This document shows, piece after piece, positions 7,711-15,195 of a stretch of 56,174 bases of DNA. Each line of letters starts with the position of its first letter. The first letter of the stretch is position 1. Source of the stretch: Verrucomicrobiota bacterium (lineage in GTDB: Bacteria; Verrucomicrobiota; Verrucomicrobiia; Limisphaerales; UBA1319); assembly GCA_022711435.1 (NCBI GenBank), contig JAKLFB010000036.1, forward strand, positions 1-56,174, written 5' to 3'. A program made the translations under genes and the position numbers. The notes beneath the pieces are model-generated. The model was not told where the DNA came from and did not search any database. It saw only the letters and a program-made list of their open reading frames with translations.

Positions 7711-8877
7711 TTGCTCGAGAAAAGAGTCATTCTGCTCGCGGTTCTGGCGGCCGTTTGGACCGGGTGCCGGCATGTTGAACATGAGGCCTTTCGGGTGCCG
7801 TCCGGCGGCCATGCGGCCGCCCTGTCGCCCCTGCTGCCTCCGCCTGATCGGCCTGCCGAGCCTTCGCCGCTACCGGTCATGGAGCCGGTCATGGAGCCGG
7901 CAGTCTCCTCGGCGGCGCCGGTGGCGCCTGCGGCACCGTCCATCGTTCTTCCATCCTCGGTGCCCGGCTGGACCAACCGATTCTCAGAGGTCTGGGTGCC
8001 GTTGGATGCCCTTTGCGAGGCGCTGGGCATCGAGATGGCCGCTCCTCCGGCCGCCGGGAACGGGCCAGTCGAGCTGCGGACCCCGCATGGCCCATTGCTC
8101 CTCTATCCCGGCCAAGCCGTCGCCCGCTGGAACAAGATCGATCTGTGGCTCGGGTTCGGCCTCCGCCGGCTTCAGGGGCTCTGGCGGCTCCATGTCCTGG
8201 ATGCCCAAAAGAACCTCGAGCCGCTCCTGCGCCCCGATCCCGTTCCCTGCGTATCCTCGCGCACGATCGTGGTCGATCCCGGGCATGGGGGGGCCGATCC
8301 GGGCGCCTCGAACACGGTGACCGGCCAGTGGGAGAAAGACTACACGCTGGATTGGGCCCAACGCCTCGAGCCGCTGCTCGCCGATCAGGGCTGGACTGTC
8401 GTCCTCAGCCGCGATGAGGATGTCGATTGCCCCCTGGCCGACCGTGTCAGGCTCAACGGGGATGCGCAGCCGGACTTGTTCCTCAGCCTGCATTTCAACT
8501 CGGCCAAAGGGGATCCGCGATCCTCGGGGATCGAGACTTACTGCCTGACTCCCACCGGAATGCCATCGCATGTGGCGCGCGAGAACTCCGACAATCTGGC
8601 CGCCGTGTTCCCTAACAACGCATTTGACGCGGACAATCTCCGATACGCCGCGCGGCTGCATGAATGCCTGGTGAGGGCCAGCGGCGCCCCGGATCGAGGG
8701 GTGCGCCGCGCCCGTTTCATGGGCGTCCTGCGGGGCCAGGCCCAGCCTGCCGTCCTGATCGAAGGCGGCTACCTGTCGAACCCGGACGAAGCCCGGAAGA
8801 TCGCCGATCCGGACTACCGCCAGAAGCTGGCAGAGGCCGTTGCGGAGGCTCTGGATCTCCGACCCCCCGCGCAATGA
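7711..8877 (+). CDS. N-acetylmuramoyl-L-alanine amidase (Amidase_3), secreted
   Basis: About 388 residues from a TTG start at 7711. The N-terminus KRVILLAVLAAVWTGC is a signal peptide ending at a Cys, possibly a lipoprotein, though Trp at -3 is not a typical lipobox. A Pro/Ala-rich linker follows and includes a tandem 12-bp repeat at 7875-7898 (encoding VMEP twice). The C-terminal half is the zinc amidase: DPGHGGADPGA, the Glu of WEKDYTLD, the His of SLHFNSA and the catalytic Glu of LIEGGYLSN. It cleaves the bond between muramic acid and the stem peptide during wall turnover or division. The start is uncertain because no ATG fits; TTG at 7669 is an alternative. The stop overlaps the epimerase ATG (ATGA), so the two are translationally coupled. 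Confidence 0.88.
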   Translation: MLEKRVILLAVLAAVWTGCRHVEHEAFRVPSGGHAAALSPLLPPPDRPAEPSPLPVMEPVMEPAVSSAAPVAPAAPSIVLPSSVPGWTNRFSEVWVPLDALCEALGIEMAAPPAAGNGPVELRTPHGPLLLYPGQAVARWNKIDLWLGFGLRRLQGLWRLHVLDAQKNLEPLLRPDPVPCVSSRTIVVDPGHGGADPGASNTVTGQWEKDYTLDWAQRLEPLLADQGWTVVLSRDEDVDCPLADRVRLNGDAQPDLFLSLHFNSAKGDPRSSGIETYCLTPTGMPSHVARENSDNLAAVFPNNAFDADNLRYAARLHECLVRASGAPDRGVRRARFMGVLRGQAQPAVLIEGGYLSNPDEARKIADPDYRQKLAEAVAEALDLRPPAQ

Positions 8878-9836
8878 GCTCCTCGCGATTCGTGGTGACG
8901 GGCGGCGCCGGGTTCATCGGGTCCCACCTGGTGGAGCGGCTCCTCGCCGATGGCCACTTGGTCTGCGTGATCGACGACCTGTCCACGGGCAGCCTCGCCA
9001 ACCTCGAGGCTGTCCGGTGCCATCCCGGCCTGGAGATGGTTCAATCGAAGGTCTCGGCCCGCCCCGGCCTGGCCGGCGACCTGCGGGGCGCCCGAGGCGT
9101 GTTCCACCTCGCCGCTGCGGTCGGCGTCGAGCTCGTCGTCCGGGAGCCTATCCGGACCATTCGCACCAACCTGGACGAAACCCTGGCCCTGCTCGAAGCC
9201 GCGGCGGCGGCGGGAACGCCTGCGCTGCTGGCCTCGACGTCCGAGGTCTACGGCAAGAGTGCCCAGGCGGTCTTTGCCGAGACCGACGATCTGCTGATCG
9301 GTCCTCCCCATCTGGGCCGCTGGAGCTATGCCTGCTCGAAGCTGATGGACGAGTTTCTCGCCATGGCTTACGCAGCCGAACGCGGCCTGCCCGTCACGAT
9401 CGCGCGCCTGTTCAACACAGTTGGCCCCCGCCAGTCCGGCCGTTACGGCATGGTTCTCCCCCGGTTCATCGATGCCGCCCGCCAGGGCCGCCCCTTGATG
9501 GTCCACGGCGATGGCAGCCAAACACGCTGCTTCTGCCACGTCGCCGATACGGTCGAGGCCCTCGTCCGCCTCATGGGCTGCCCGGCTGCACGCAGCCAGG
9601 TGTTCAATATCGGCGGCGCCGAGGAAATCTCCATCCGCGGCCTGGCCGATCTGGTAAGATCGGTTCTGCGATCGAGCTCGGTTGTCGAGCTGGTGCCCTA
9701 CGATCAGGCCTACGCCCCCGGGTTCGAGGACATGCGCCGGCGCAAGCCCTGCGTCGAGAAGCTCGAACGCTACACCGGCTTTCGGCCGCGCATTCCCCTG
9801 AGGCGCATCATCGAGCTGACGGCCTCTCCGGCCTGA
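8874..9836 (+). CDS. NAD-dependent sugar-nucleotide epimerase/dehydratase
   Basis: A 320-residue extended SDR. The NAD motif TGGAGFIGSH is at residues 8-17, FHLAAAVG near 77-84, STSEVYGKS near 120-128, and the catalytic Tyr-x-x-x-Lys in WSYACSKLMDEF near 148. The C-terminal region binds UDP- or dTDP-sugar. It resembles UDP-glucuronate decarboxylases and UDP-glucose 4-epimerases, but I cannot choose between them. Its ATG overlaps the amidase stop by 4 bp, which suggests coupled expression and an envelope-polysaccharide role. Confidence 0.88.
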   Translation: MSSSRFVVTGGAGFIGSHLVERLLADGHLVCVIDDLSTGSLANLEAVRCHPGLEMVQSKVSARPGLAGDLRGARGVFHLAAAVGVELVVREPIRTIRTNLDETLALLEAAAAAGTPALLASTSEVYGKSAQAVFAETDDLLIGPPHLGRWSYACSKLMDEFLAMAYAAERGLPVTIARLFNTVGPRQSGRYGMVLPRFIDAARQGRPLMVHGDGSQTRCFCHVADTVEALVRLMGCPAARSQVFNIGGAEEISIRGLADLVRSVLRSSSVVELVPYDQAYAPGFEDMRRRKPCVEKLERYTGFRPRIPLRRIIELTASPA

Positions 9837-9899
9837 TCTCCATCCGCAGGGACTCGATGAGCGGCGCCGGGGTGGCGGCCTGGGCCGCGGGGCGGAATC

Positions 9900-10766
9900 C
9901 TACCGCCGGGCATGCAGGAACTGGGGATGCGCCTGCAGATCCTCCCAGGTGGCGGCCGACACCGGCGCCTGGCGGTACACCGGATCGAGAAGCGGCTCGG
10001 CGCTCGTCGATCGCCGGAGCCGGGCCAGCCAGCCCGTATCCAGCGGACGCTCGACCAGCTCCCGACGGTTCGCCGCCACGGTCGTCTCCTCCTTTTCACC
10101 CGTTGCACGGCCCCTGCCCACAAAGAAGCCCGCCTGCAGCAGAGTCACCCGCAGGAGCGTGCTCCTGGAGTAGTTGGCCCATGCGCAGGGCCGATCGTTG
10201 CTCATGCAACCGTGCAGCCGCCGGAACAGCGGCAATGTCCACATCGCCGGATTCCGGGCCGGGGAGAACGGATCGTAGCAAACCGCATGGGGCGGCGGCA
10301 GAACCGCGCTTGCCGGCGATGCCAGCCATGCCGGAAAATCCCCTTGGCAGAGCTCCCATCGAATCCGGCGCCCGGGCTCCTCCCACTCGGAACGGCCTTC
10401 GTCGATCAGGGCCTGAATCCGCCCCGCATAGCCAAGCGGATACTCGAGTTGCGCGGCGTGATCCAGGGCGAACCGCAGGGGCTCGATCGTGTGGTCGAAG
10501 CTGATCAGCCGAAGGCGGCACCGGACTCGAGCGGCGGCGCGCAGGATCGCGACGGCGTTTCCGGCTGCTCCCAGCCCGACGTCCCAGACCACGAACTCGC
10601 CCGGCTCGAGCGCCGCGCGCTCCCCCACCCGGAGCTGTGCGACGTAGAGCGACTCGCCCTCCGCGACCGGCCCGACGACCGGATGAAACGTCTCCCCTTG
10701 CGCCACCGAATGAACGCTGCAGTGCCCGTTCGGCAGCCGAACCAGCCGATATGCTTCGCCCGACAT
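9900..10766 (-). CDS. MnmD-like tRNA U34 methyltransferase (Methyltransf_30 family)
   Basis: A 288-residue protein with an S-adenosylmethionine motif VVWDVGLGAAGNAVAIL near residues 60-76 and the DPFSPARNPAMW block near 166-177, where the family has its D-x-F-x-P-x-x-x-P-x-x-W signature. Family members carry out the last methylation of 5-methylaminomethyl-2-thiouridine at the tRNA wobble position. It is a stand-alone methyltransferase without the FAD oxidase domain of enteric MnmC. A GTG one codon upstream is an alternative start. It is divergent from the Lrp-like gene with about 125 bp between them. Confidence 0.8.
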   Translation of the reverse strand: MSGEAYRLVRLPNGHCSVHSVAQGETFHPVVGPVAEGESLYVAQLRVGERAALEPGEFVVWDVGLGAAGNAVAILRAAARVRCRLRLISFDHTIEPLRFALDHAAQLEYPLGYAGRIQALIDEGRSEWEEPGRRIRWELCQGDFPAWLASPASAVLPPPHAVCYDPFSPARNPAMWTLPLFRRLHGCMSNDRPCAWANYSRSTLLRVTLLQAGFFVGRGRATGEKEETTVAANRRELVERPLDTGWLARLRRSTSAEPLLDPVYRQAPVSAATWEDLQAHPQFLHARR

Positions 10767-10891
10767 CACCCCGCCATGGTCGCATGCCCGGCCGCCCGCC
10801 GGGAGTCAAATCCGATGCCGGCCCACCTGGACCGCATGCCCCCGATTTTCTCCGTGCACGGCGCCGCCGCTCCTGCTACATCCAGTGTCTC

Positions 10892-11371
10892 ATGGAACCA
10901 TTGTTGCAGCTGCTCCGCGAAAACGCCGCCTGGAAGCCCGCTCAGATCGCCGCGATGCTCAACATCGCCGAACCGGAGGTCGTCAGCCGGATCCGGTCCC
11001 TCGAGCAGGAGCGGATCATCCTGGGCTATCGGGCCATCGTGAACGAGGAGAAGCTGGGCGTCGACCTTGTCCGGGCCGTGATCGAGGTCCGGATCACGCC
11101 CGAGCGCGAGGGGGGGTTCGACCGGCTGGCGGAGCGCATCGCGCGCTATCGGGAGGTCAAATCCTGCTACCTCATGTCGGGCGCCTACGATCTGCTGGTG
11201 GTGGTCGAAGGCGCCACCTTGCGCGAGGTCGCCATGTTCGTCTCCGAGAAGCTGGCCACGATCCAGGGAGTGGTGTCGACGGCCACCCATTTCATGCTCA
11301 AGCCATACAAGATCGACGGCCTTCCGATGAAACATGAGGGCGGCGAGGAGCGGCTCCCTGTCACGCCCTGA
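10892..11371 (+). CDS. Lrp/AsnC-family transcriptional regulator
   Basis: A 159-residue protein with an N-terminal winged helix-turn-helix (residues 1-55: WKPAQIAAMLNIAEPEVVSRI then EERI-type wing ILGYRAIVNEEKLG) and a C-terminal RAM-type ligand/oligomerisation domain (about 65-140, with SCYLMSGAYDLLVVVEG). Such proteins sense amino acids. The start at 10892 begins the conserved fold. Its stop at 11371 directly abuts the argS stop at 11372 in convergent orientation, with no room for a separate terminator. Confidence 0.88.
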   Translation: MEPLLQLLRENAAWKPAQIAAMLNIAEPEVVSRIRSLEQERIILGYRAIVNEEKLGVDLVRAVIEVRITPEREGGFDRLAERIARYREVKSCYLMSGAYDLLVVVEGATLREVAMFVSEKLATIQGVVSTATHFMLKPYKIDGLPMKHEGGEERLPVTP

Positions 11372-13099
11372 TCACATCTGATCGGTCGTCTCGAGACCGA
11401 GCGCGTCCAGCCCCTCCCGCAATACCCGCGCTGTCAAGCCGCACAAGGCCACCCGGCTCGCCCGCTGCACCCCCTCCGACTGCAGCACCGGACAGCTCTC
11501 GAAAAACCGGTTGAAATGCCCCGCCAGATCGTAAAGGTAGTTGCAGAGGTAGTTCGGACGGCATTCGGCCGCCACCTGCTCGAGGACGAACCCGAAATTC
11601 AGCAGATGCCGCGCCAGGCGGCTCTCCTCGGCCGCACCCAGATCGAACCGCAGACCGGCTGCCGCCGCCGCTGCCTCCGGCCCTTCCTCCATCTTCCGGA
11701 AAATGCTCCGGATCCGCGTGTAGGCATACAGCAGATACGGCGCCGTGTTGCCCGTCAATGACAGCATTTTGTCCCAGCTGAACACGTAGTCGCTCTGCCG
11801 GTTTGGCAGCAGATCCGCATACTTGATGGCGCCGATCCCCACCACCCGCCCAATCTCGCGCTTCGCCGCCTCGCTCAGCCCCGGGTTCTTGTCCGAAACA
11901 ACGCGATAGGCCCGATCCTCGGCCTCATCCAGCAGATCCGCGAGCTTGATCACCTCGCCCGACCGCGTCTTGAACGGCTTGCCATCTTCGCCGAGGATCG
12001 ATCCGAACCAGATGTGCCGCAAATCCACCTTCGACTCGGGATGCCAGCGTCGAAAGACGGCGAACAGCTGCCGGAAATGCAGCTGCTGGCGGCCGTCCGT
12101 CACGTAGACGATCTCGTCCGGGGCCCATTCCCGCAGCCGATGCTCGATCGTGGCCAGATCCGTCGTGGTGTAGTTGGAGGCCCCGTCGCGCTTGAGGATG
12201 ATGGCCGGATGCGCCTTCAGCTCGGGATCGTCTTCGAAGAACACCACCATGGCGCCCTCGCTCTCTTGGGCCAGTCCCTGGGCCTGCAGATCGGCCACGA
12301 TGCCCGCAAGCCGATCGCGGTAAAAGCTCTCGCCCAGCGTCGCATCGAACTCGATCCCCATCCGCCGGTAGATGATCTCGAACTGCTCCATCGAGACGTC
12401 CCGCATGTGACGCCACAGGGCCAGGTTCTCCGGATCGCCCTGCTGCAGCTTGACCAGCTCCTGGCGCGCGGCTTCGAGCACTGCGGGATCCGATTCGCAG
12501 GCCTGGTTCACCTCTTTGTAGAGCCGCTCCATTTCAGCCAGCCGATCCCCCTGCATCCGCGCCGCCCCACTTCGCTCCTTCCATCCCACCAGCAGCTTGC
12601 CGAATTGCGTCCCCCAGTCCCCCACATGATTGTCCTTGATCACCCGATGGCCCAGCCGCCTAAACACCCGCGCCAGGCAATCCCCCAGGATCGTCGAGCG
12701 AATATGGCCGACGTGCATCGGCTTGGCTACGTTCGGCGAGCTGAAATCCACGACAATCGTGCGCGGCTTCTCCGCCTTGCGGAAGAACAGATGGCGTCCT
12801 GCCTGCGCCTCAGCCAGCTCTCGAGCAACCGCCTCATCCCGCACCTTGAAATTCAGGAAGCCTGCCCCCACGACATCGACGGCCTCGCAGAGGTCGCTGC
12901 AATCCATGCGATCCCGCACCCGGGCCGCCAGCTGCCGCGAATCGCACCCCAAGCGCTTCCCCAGACCGATCAGCGAGTTGGTCTGATAATCCCCAAACCG
13001 GGCCTCGGCGCAAGGGCGCACAAGGATGTCCAGCACCGGGGCTGCCGGCATCTCAGCCTCGACCGCCCGCCGCAGCCGCCGCTCTAGTTCTTCATACAT
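11372..13099 (-). CDS. argS: Arginyl-tRNA synthetase
   Basis: A 575-residue class I synthetase that charges tRNA-Arg. The N-terminal Arg-tRNA-synthetase additional domain (1-95) is followed by the HIGH-type signature in KPMHVGHIRST near residues 136-146. The catalytic core includes DGRQQLHFRQLF and GEDGKPFKTRSGE in the KMSK region. The C-terminal anticodon-binding DALR domain ends in LEGLDALGLE-type sequence. Length is typical. The ATG at 13099 is preceded by a GGGA ribosome binding site. Confidence 0.95.
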   Translation of the reverse strand: MYEELERRLRRAVEAEMPAAPVLDILVRPCAEARFGDYQTNSLIGLGKRLGCDSRQLAARVRDRMDCSDLCEAVDVVGAGFLNFKVRDEAVARELAEAQAGRHLFFRKAEKPRTIVVDFSSPNVAKPMHVGHIRSTILGDCLARVFRRLGHRVIKDNHVGDWGTQFGKLLVGWKERSGAARMQGDRLAEMERLYKEVNQACESDPAVLEAARQELVKLQQGDPENLALWRHMRDVSMEQFEIIYRRMGIEFDATLGESFYRDRLAGIVADLQAQGLAQESEGAMVVFFEDDPELKAHPAIILKRDGASNYTTTDLATIEHRLREWAPDEIVYVTDGRQQLHFRQLFAVFRRWHPESKVDLRHIWFGSILGEDGKPFKTRSGEVIKLADLLDEAEDRAYRVVSDKNPGLSEAAKREIGRVVGIGAIKYADLLPNRQSDYVFSWDKMLSLTGNTAPYLLYAYTRIRSIFRKMEEGPEAAAAAAGLRFDLGAAEESRLARHLLNFGFVLEQVAAECRPNYLCNYLYDLAGHFNRFFESCPVLQSEGVQRASRVALCGLTARVLREGLDALGLETTDQM

Positions 13100-13180
13100 G
13101 GTGTTTTCCCAAAATCGGGCGCAAAACCAGGATGCCCAATCTCCCCGGGGATAGCGGCGATTGGTTTCCCCGCCTGCAAA

Positions 13181-13648
13181 TCACTTGCCGGTGGAGTGCT
13201 CCTTGATCGCCAGAAACATGGTCTCCGCATCGGGAGCCTTCTCGAGCGTCTGGCGAAAATCCTTGTTATGAAGCAACTTGGCAATGTTTGCCAGGGTATG
13301 GAGGTGCTTTTGGAATTGGCCTTGAGGCACCAGAAACAACATCACCAGCGTCACCTGCTGGTTGTCCAATGAATCGAAATCCACTCCCCTGGACGAACGC
13401 CCAAAGGCCCCGACCACCTCCGTGATCAGATCCGTCGACGCGTGCGGGATTCCAATCCCAAACCCGATGCCCGTGCTCATCGATGTCTCCCGCTTCTTGA
13501 CCACGGCCGCGATGGCATCTCGATGCTCCGCCCTGATTTTGGAGCATCGCACCAGGTTATCAATCAGTTCGTCGATGGCATCCCACCGGTTTGTGGCCTG
13601 CAAGTCCGTGACGATTTGCTCCTTGCTTAATATGTCAGACAGCGTCAT
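13181..13648 (-). CDS. PTS EIIA-like protein (PtsN/EIIA-Fru type)
   Basis: A 155-residue PTS_EIIA_2 domain. The phosphorylated His is His69 in GIGIPHAST. The surrounding GIGFGIGIPHA and the later LVMLFLVPQ segment fit the nitrogen/fructose EIIA fold. No EIIB, EIIC or HPr gene is in the neighbourhood, so a regulatory role of the PTS-Ntr kind is more likely than sugar transport. ATG at 13648 (MTLSDIL) was preferred to a TTG four codons upstream. Confidence 0.85.
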   Translation of the reverse strand: MTLSDILSKEQIVTDLQATNRWDAIDELIDNLVRCSKIRAEHRDAIAAVVKKRETSMSTGIGFGIGIPHASTDLITEVVGAFGRSSRGVDFDSLDNQQVTLVMLFLVPQGQFQKHLHTLANIAKLLHNKDFRQTLEKAPDAETMFLAIKEHSTGK

Positions 13649-13729
13649 ACCGCGATCCAATAATTCCCGGATACTGGCCCAGATCGAATCCGCATTTCAA
13701 GCGCGAATTCCAGCGCGGGGCTGCGATGG

Positions 13730-13765
13730 AAAAAAAACCTGTTCCTCGATCTCGAGAAACAGGTT
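13730..13765 (-). terminator. Rho-independent terminator of the 13806-14387 gene
   Basis: On the minus strand a 13-bp stem (AACCTGTTTCTCG with CGAGGAACAGGTT, one T-G wobble, loop AGAT) is followed by eight T. It lies 40 bp after the stop of the secreted Ala-rich protein gene. Confidence 0.88.
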
Positions 13766-13805
13766 GAAAGGACCAAGCGGATCCCCCGAGGCTCAGCGCC
13801 TCGCG

Positions 13806-14387
13806 TCAGGGATTGCTGTAGCGGTTGGGGTCGTATCCAGGGGTTGGAGGGATGACGACCGGCGAGGGGGGCGGAAGCCCGGGAACGGGATTGATGATCA
13901 CAAACCCGCTGGCGCTCGCCGTGCCAGCGCTTTGCGCCACGGTGCGGGCCCTCGCGGTCACCTGTGCCGCTGCCTTCGGAGCCGCCGCAGCCACTTCCTG
14001 TCCAATCTGCTCCGCCTGAGCCGGCGCCGCCTTCATGGCTGCCACAGCCAACACCTCAGCGTGCTGCGCCAGCAATCCCGCCGCCGCACCCGAAATGGCA
14101 GGCGCCATGTCCGGAACAGCCGAAGAGACCGAGGAGACCAAAGCGATCGCCACGGCTGGACGCTTGGCTAAGACCGTCTTGGCGACGATCCGAGCCATCT
14201 CCTGCCGGTCCGCCGCTGGAGTCTCGGCAACGATCTTTGCCGCTTTGGCAGGCAGCTCGGCCACTGTCGCTTTGTCGAGTGCCTGCTTGGCCAAAACGAT
14301 CTGATCCACCGTCAGCGCCCCCTGTGCCGATACCACGGCCAGCCCAATTGCCGCTGACGCGAAAATGGTTAAGGATTTCAATTTCAT
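13806..14387 (-). CDS. Secreted Ala-rich protein of unknown function
   Basis: A 193-residue protein. Residues 1-23 form a clear signal peptide (MKLKSLTIFASAAIGLAVVS then AQG). The mature part is alanine-rich and predicted helical (about 30-155) with repeated AxKxV/AxAxxV patterns. A proline-rich tail follows (PVPGLPPPSPVVIPPTPGY). I recognise no domain. It has its own promoter candidate upstream and a strong terminator downstream, so it is a monocistronic, well-defined gene. It is probably periplasmic or outer-membrane associated. Confidence 0.75.
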   Translation of the reverse strand: MKLKSLTIFASAAIGLAVVSAQGALTVDQIVLAKQALDKATVAELPAKAAKIVAETPAADRQEMARIVAKTVLAKRPAVAIALVSSVSSAVPDMAPAISGAAAGLLAQHAEVLAVAAMKAAPAQAEQIGQEVAAAAPKAAAQVTARARTVAQSAGTASASGFVIINPVPGLPPPSPVVIPPTPGYDPNRYSNP

Positions 14388-14437
14388 ATTTCTACTCGAG
14401 TTGTATCCGCGAGTTCACCAGCTAAACACTTGAGCAT

Positions 14438-14467
14438 AAACTACGCCCGTCGCAAACCTAAAGTCAA
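14438..14467 (-). promoter_or_regulatory. Possible promoter of the Ala-rich protein gene
   Basis: Minus strand TTGACT (14467-14462), 18-nt spacer, TAGTTT (14443-14438). It would give a 5' leader of about 44 nt before the ATG at 14387. Confidence 0.4.
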
Positions 14468-14495
14468 CTGGAAATTTGGCGTTATCCAACAATTC

Positions 14496-14876
14496 TTACG
14501 CTCCCCCCGCCGCGCCTCCGGACCCTTTAGCCGCCTCGATCAAGGCCCAAAACCGCGGATCCTCCTCCAAGACACGGTCCTCGCCCAGAGGCAGGTTGCT
14601 GCGATATAGAAAGTCTTTCAACGTGTTCCTGCTCAATATTCTATGCACCACAAGACCCAGCTCATGCCGCTCGAAATAAACCCGGTAATCGCCCAGCCGT
14701 AACCGATGCAATACCCTGCCATCCCGCTCCAATCGACCGAACCGATCCGCGGCCGAGCTCATCAGTTCGTGAGGCACCCCCCGGAATTCTCCTAATACGT
14801 GCAACTGCAACTCTTTAGGCATCCGCGCAAGCTCGGCGGCGCTGATCGGATTGAAAATGATCTGAAAAAGCCTCAT
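14496..14876 (-). CDS. RelE/ParE-family toxin-like protein, without a visible antitoxin
   Basis: A 126-residue protein. Residues 1-90 have the RelE/ParE fold pattern: MRLFQIIFNPISAAELARMP, then FGRLERDGRVLHRLRLGDYR and VYFERHELGLVVHRILSR. A 35-residue tail ending in Gly/Ala is longer than in typical toxins. Upstream only 114 nt separate it from tRNA-Glu, too little for a normal antitoxin gene, and none is seen downstream on the same strand. It may be a solitary or domesticated family member. The start at 14876 matches the fold start. Confidence 0.7.
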   Translation of the reverse strand: MRLFQIIFNPISAAELARMPKELQLHVLGEFRGVPHELMSSAADRFGRLERDGRVLHRLRLGDYRVYFERHELGLVVHRILSRNTLKDFLYRSNLPLGEDRVLEEDPRFWALIEAAKGSGGAAGGA

Positions 14877-14990
14877 CTCGCACTGGAAACCGCCTGATCC
14901 TTGCTGTGCCCGCCCTCGAGTGGCTGCCCATTCCCGGTGATCCCGATCCGATCGCCCTCCGAAGCGATCGGTTGCTTTGCCATTCTTGGG

Positions 14991-15065
14991 TGGTAGCGCG
15001 TACGGGAATCGCACCCGTCTTTCGGCCTTGAGAGGGCCGCGTCCTAACTGATAGACGAACGCGCC
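14991..15065 (-). tRNA. tRNA-Glu (anticodon CTC)
   Basis: A 75-nt cloverleaf on the minus strand. The acceptor GGCGCGT pairs with ACGCGCT (first pair G-U). The anticodon arm is CGGCC-CTCTCAA-GGCCG with anticodon CTC. The T arm contains GGTGCGATTCCC-type sequence. CCA is encoded. A GC-rich hairpin without T-run lies about 20 nt downstream (14948-14971). Confidence 0.95.
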
Positions 15066-15159
15066 ATTTCCCACAAGCAGGACCATGCTAATTGGTATTG
15101 GCCAATTGTCAACGCACTTTGTTCTGTCATGCGCCTCCGCGCGCCGGGCTCTTTCTCCA

Positions 15160-15188
15160 TTGACAGAGGGATAGGCTTGGGATGGATT
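15160..15188 (+). promoter_or_regulatory. Promoter candidate of the sialate esterase gene
   Basis: TTGACA (15160-15165), 17-nt spacer, TGGATT (15183-15188; a weak -10). The expected transcription start at about 15195 is one base before the ATG. Confidence 0.4.
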
Positions 15189-15195
15189 AGCGGGC

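Noticed and set aside
7875..7898. Tandem 12-bp repeat as a phase-variation tract
   Set aside because: Only two copies, in frame, in the low-complexity linker of the amidase; a change in copy number would not shift the frame.
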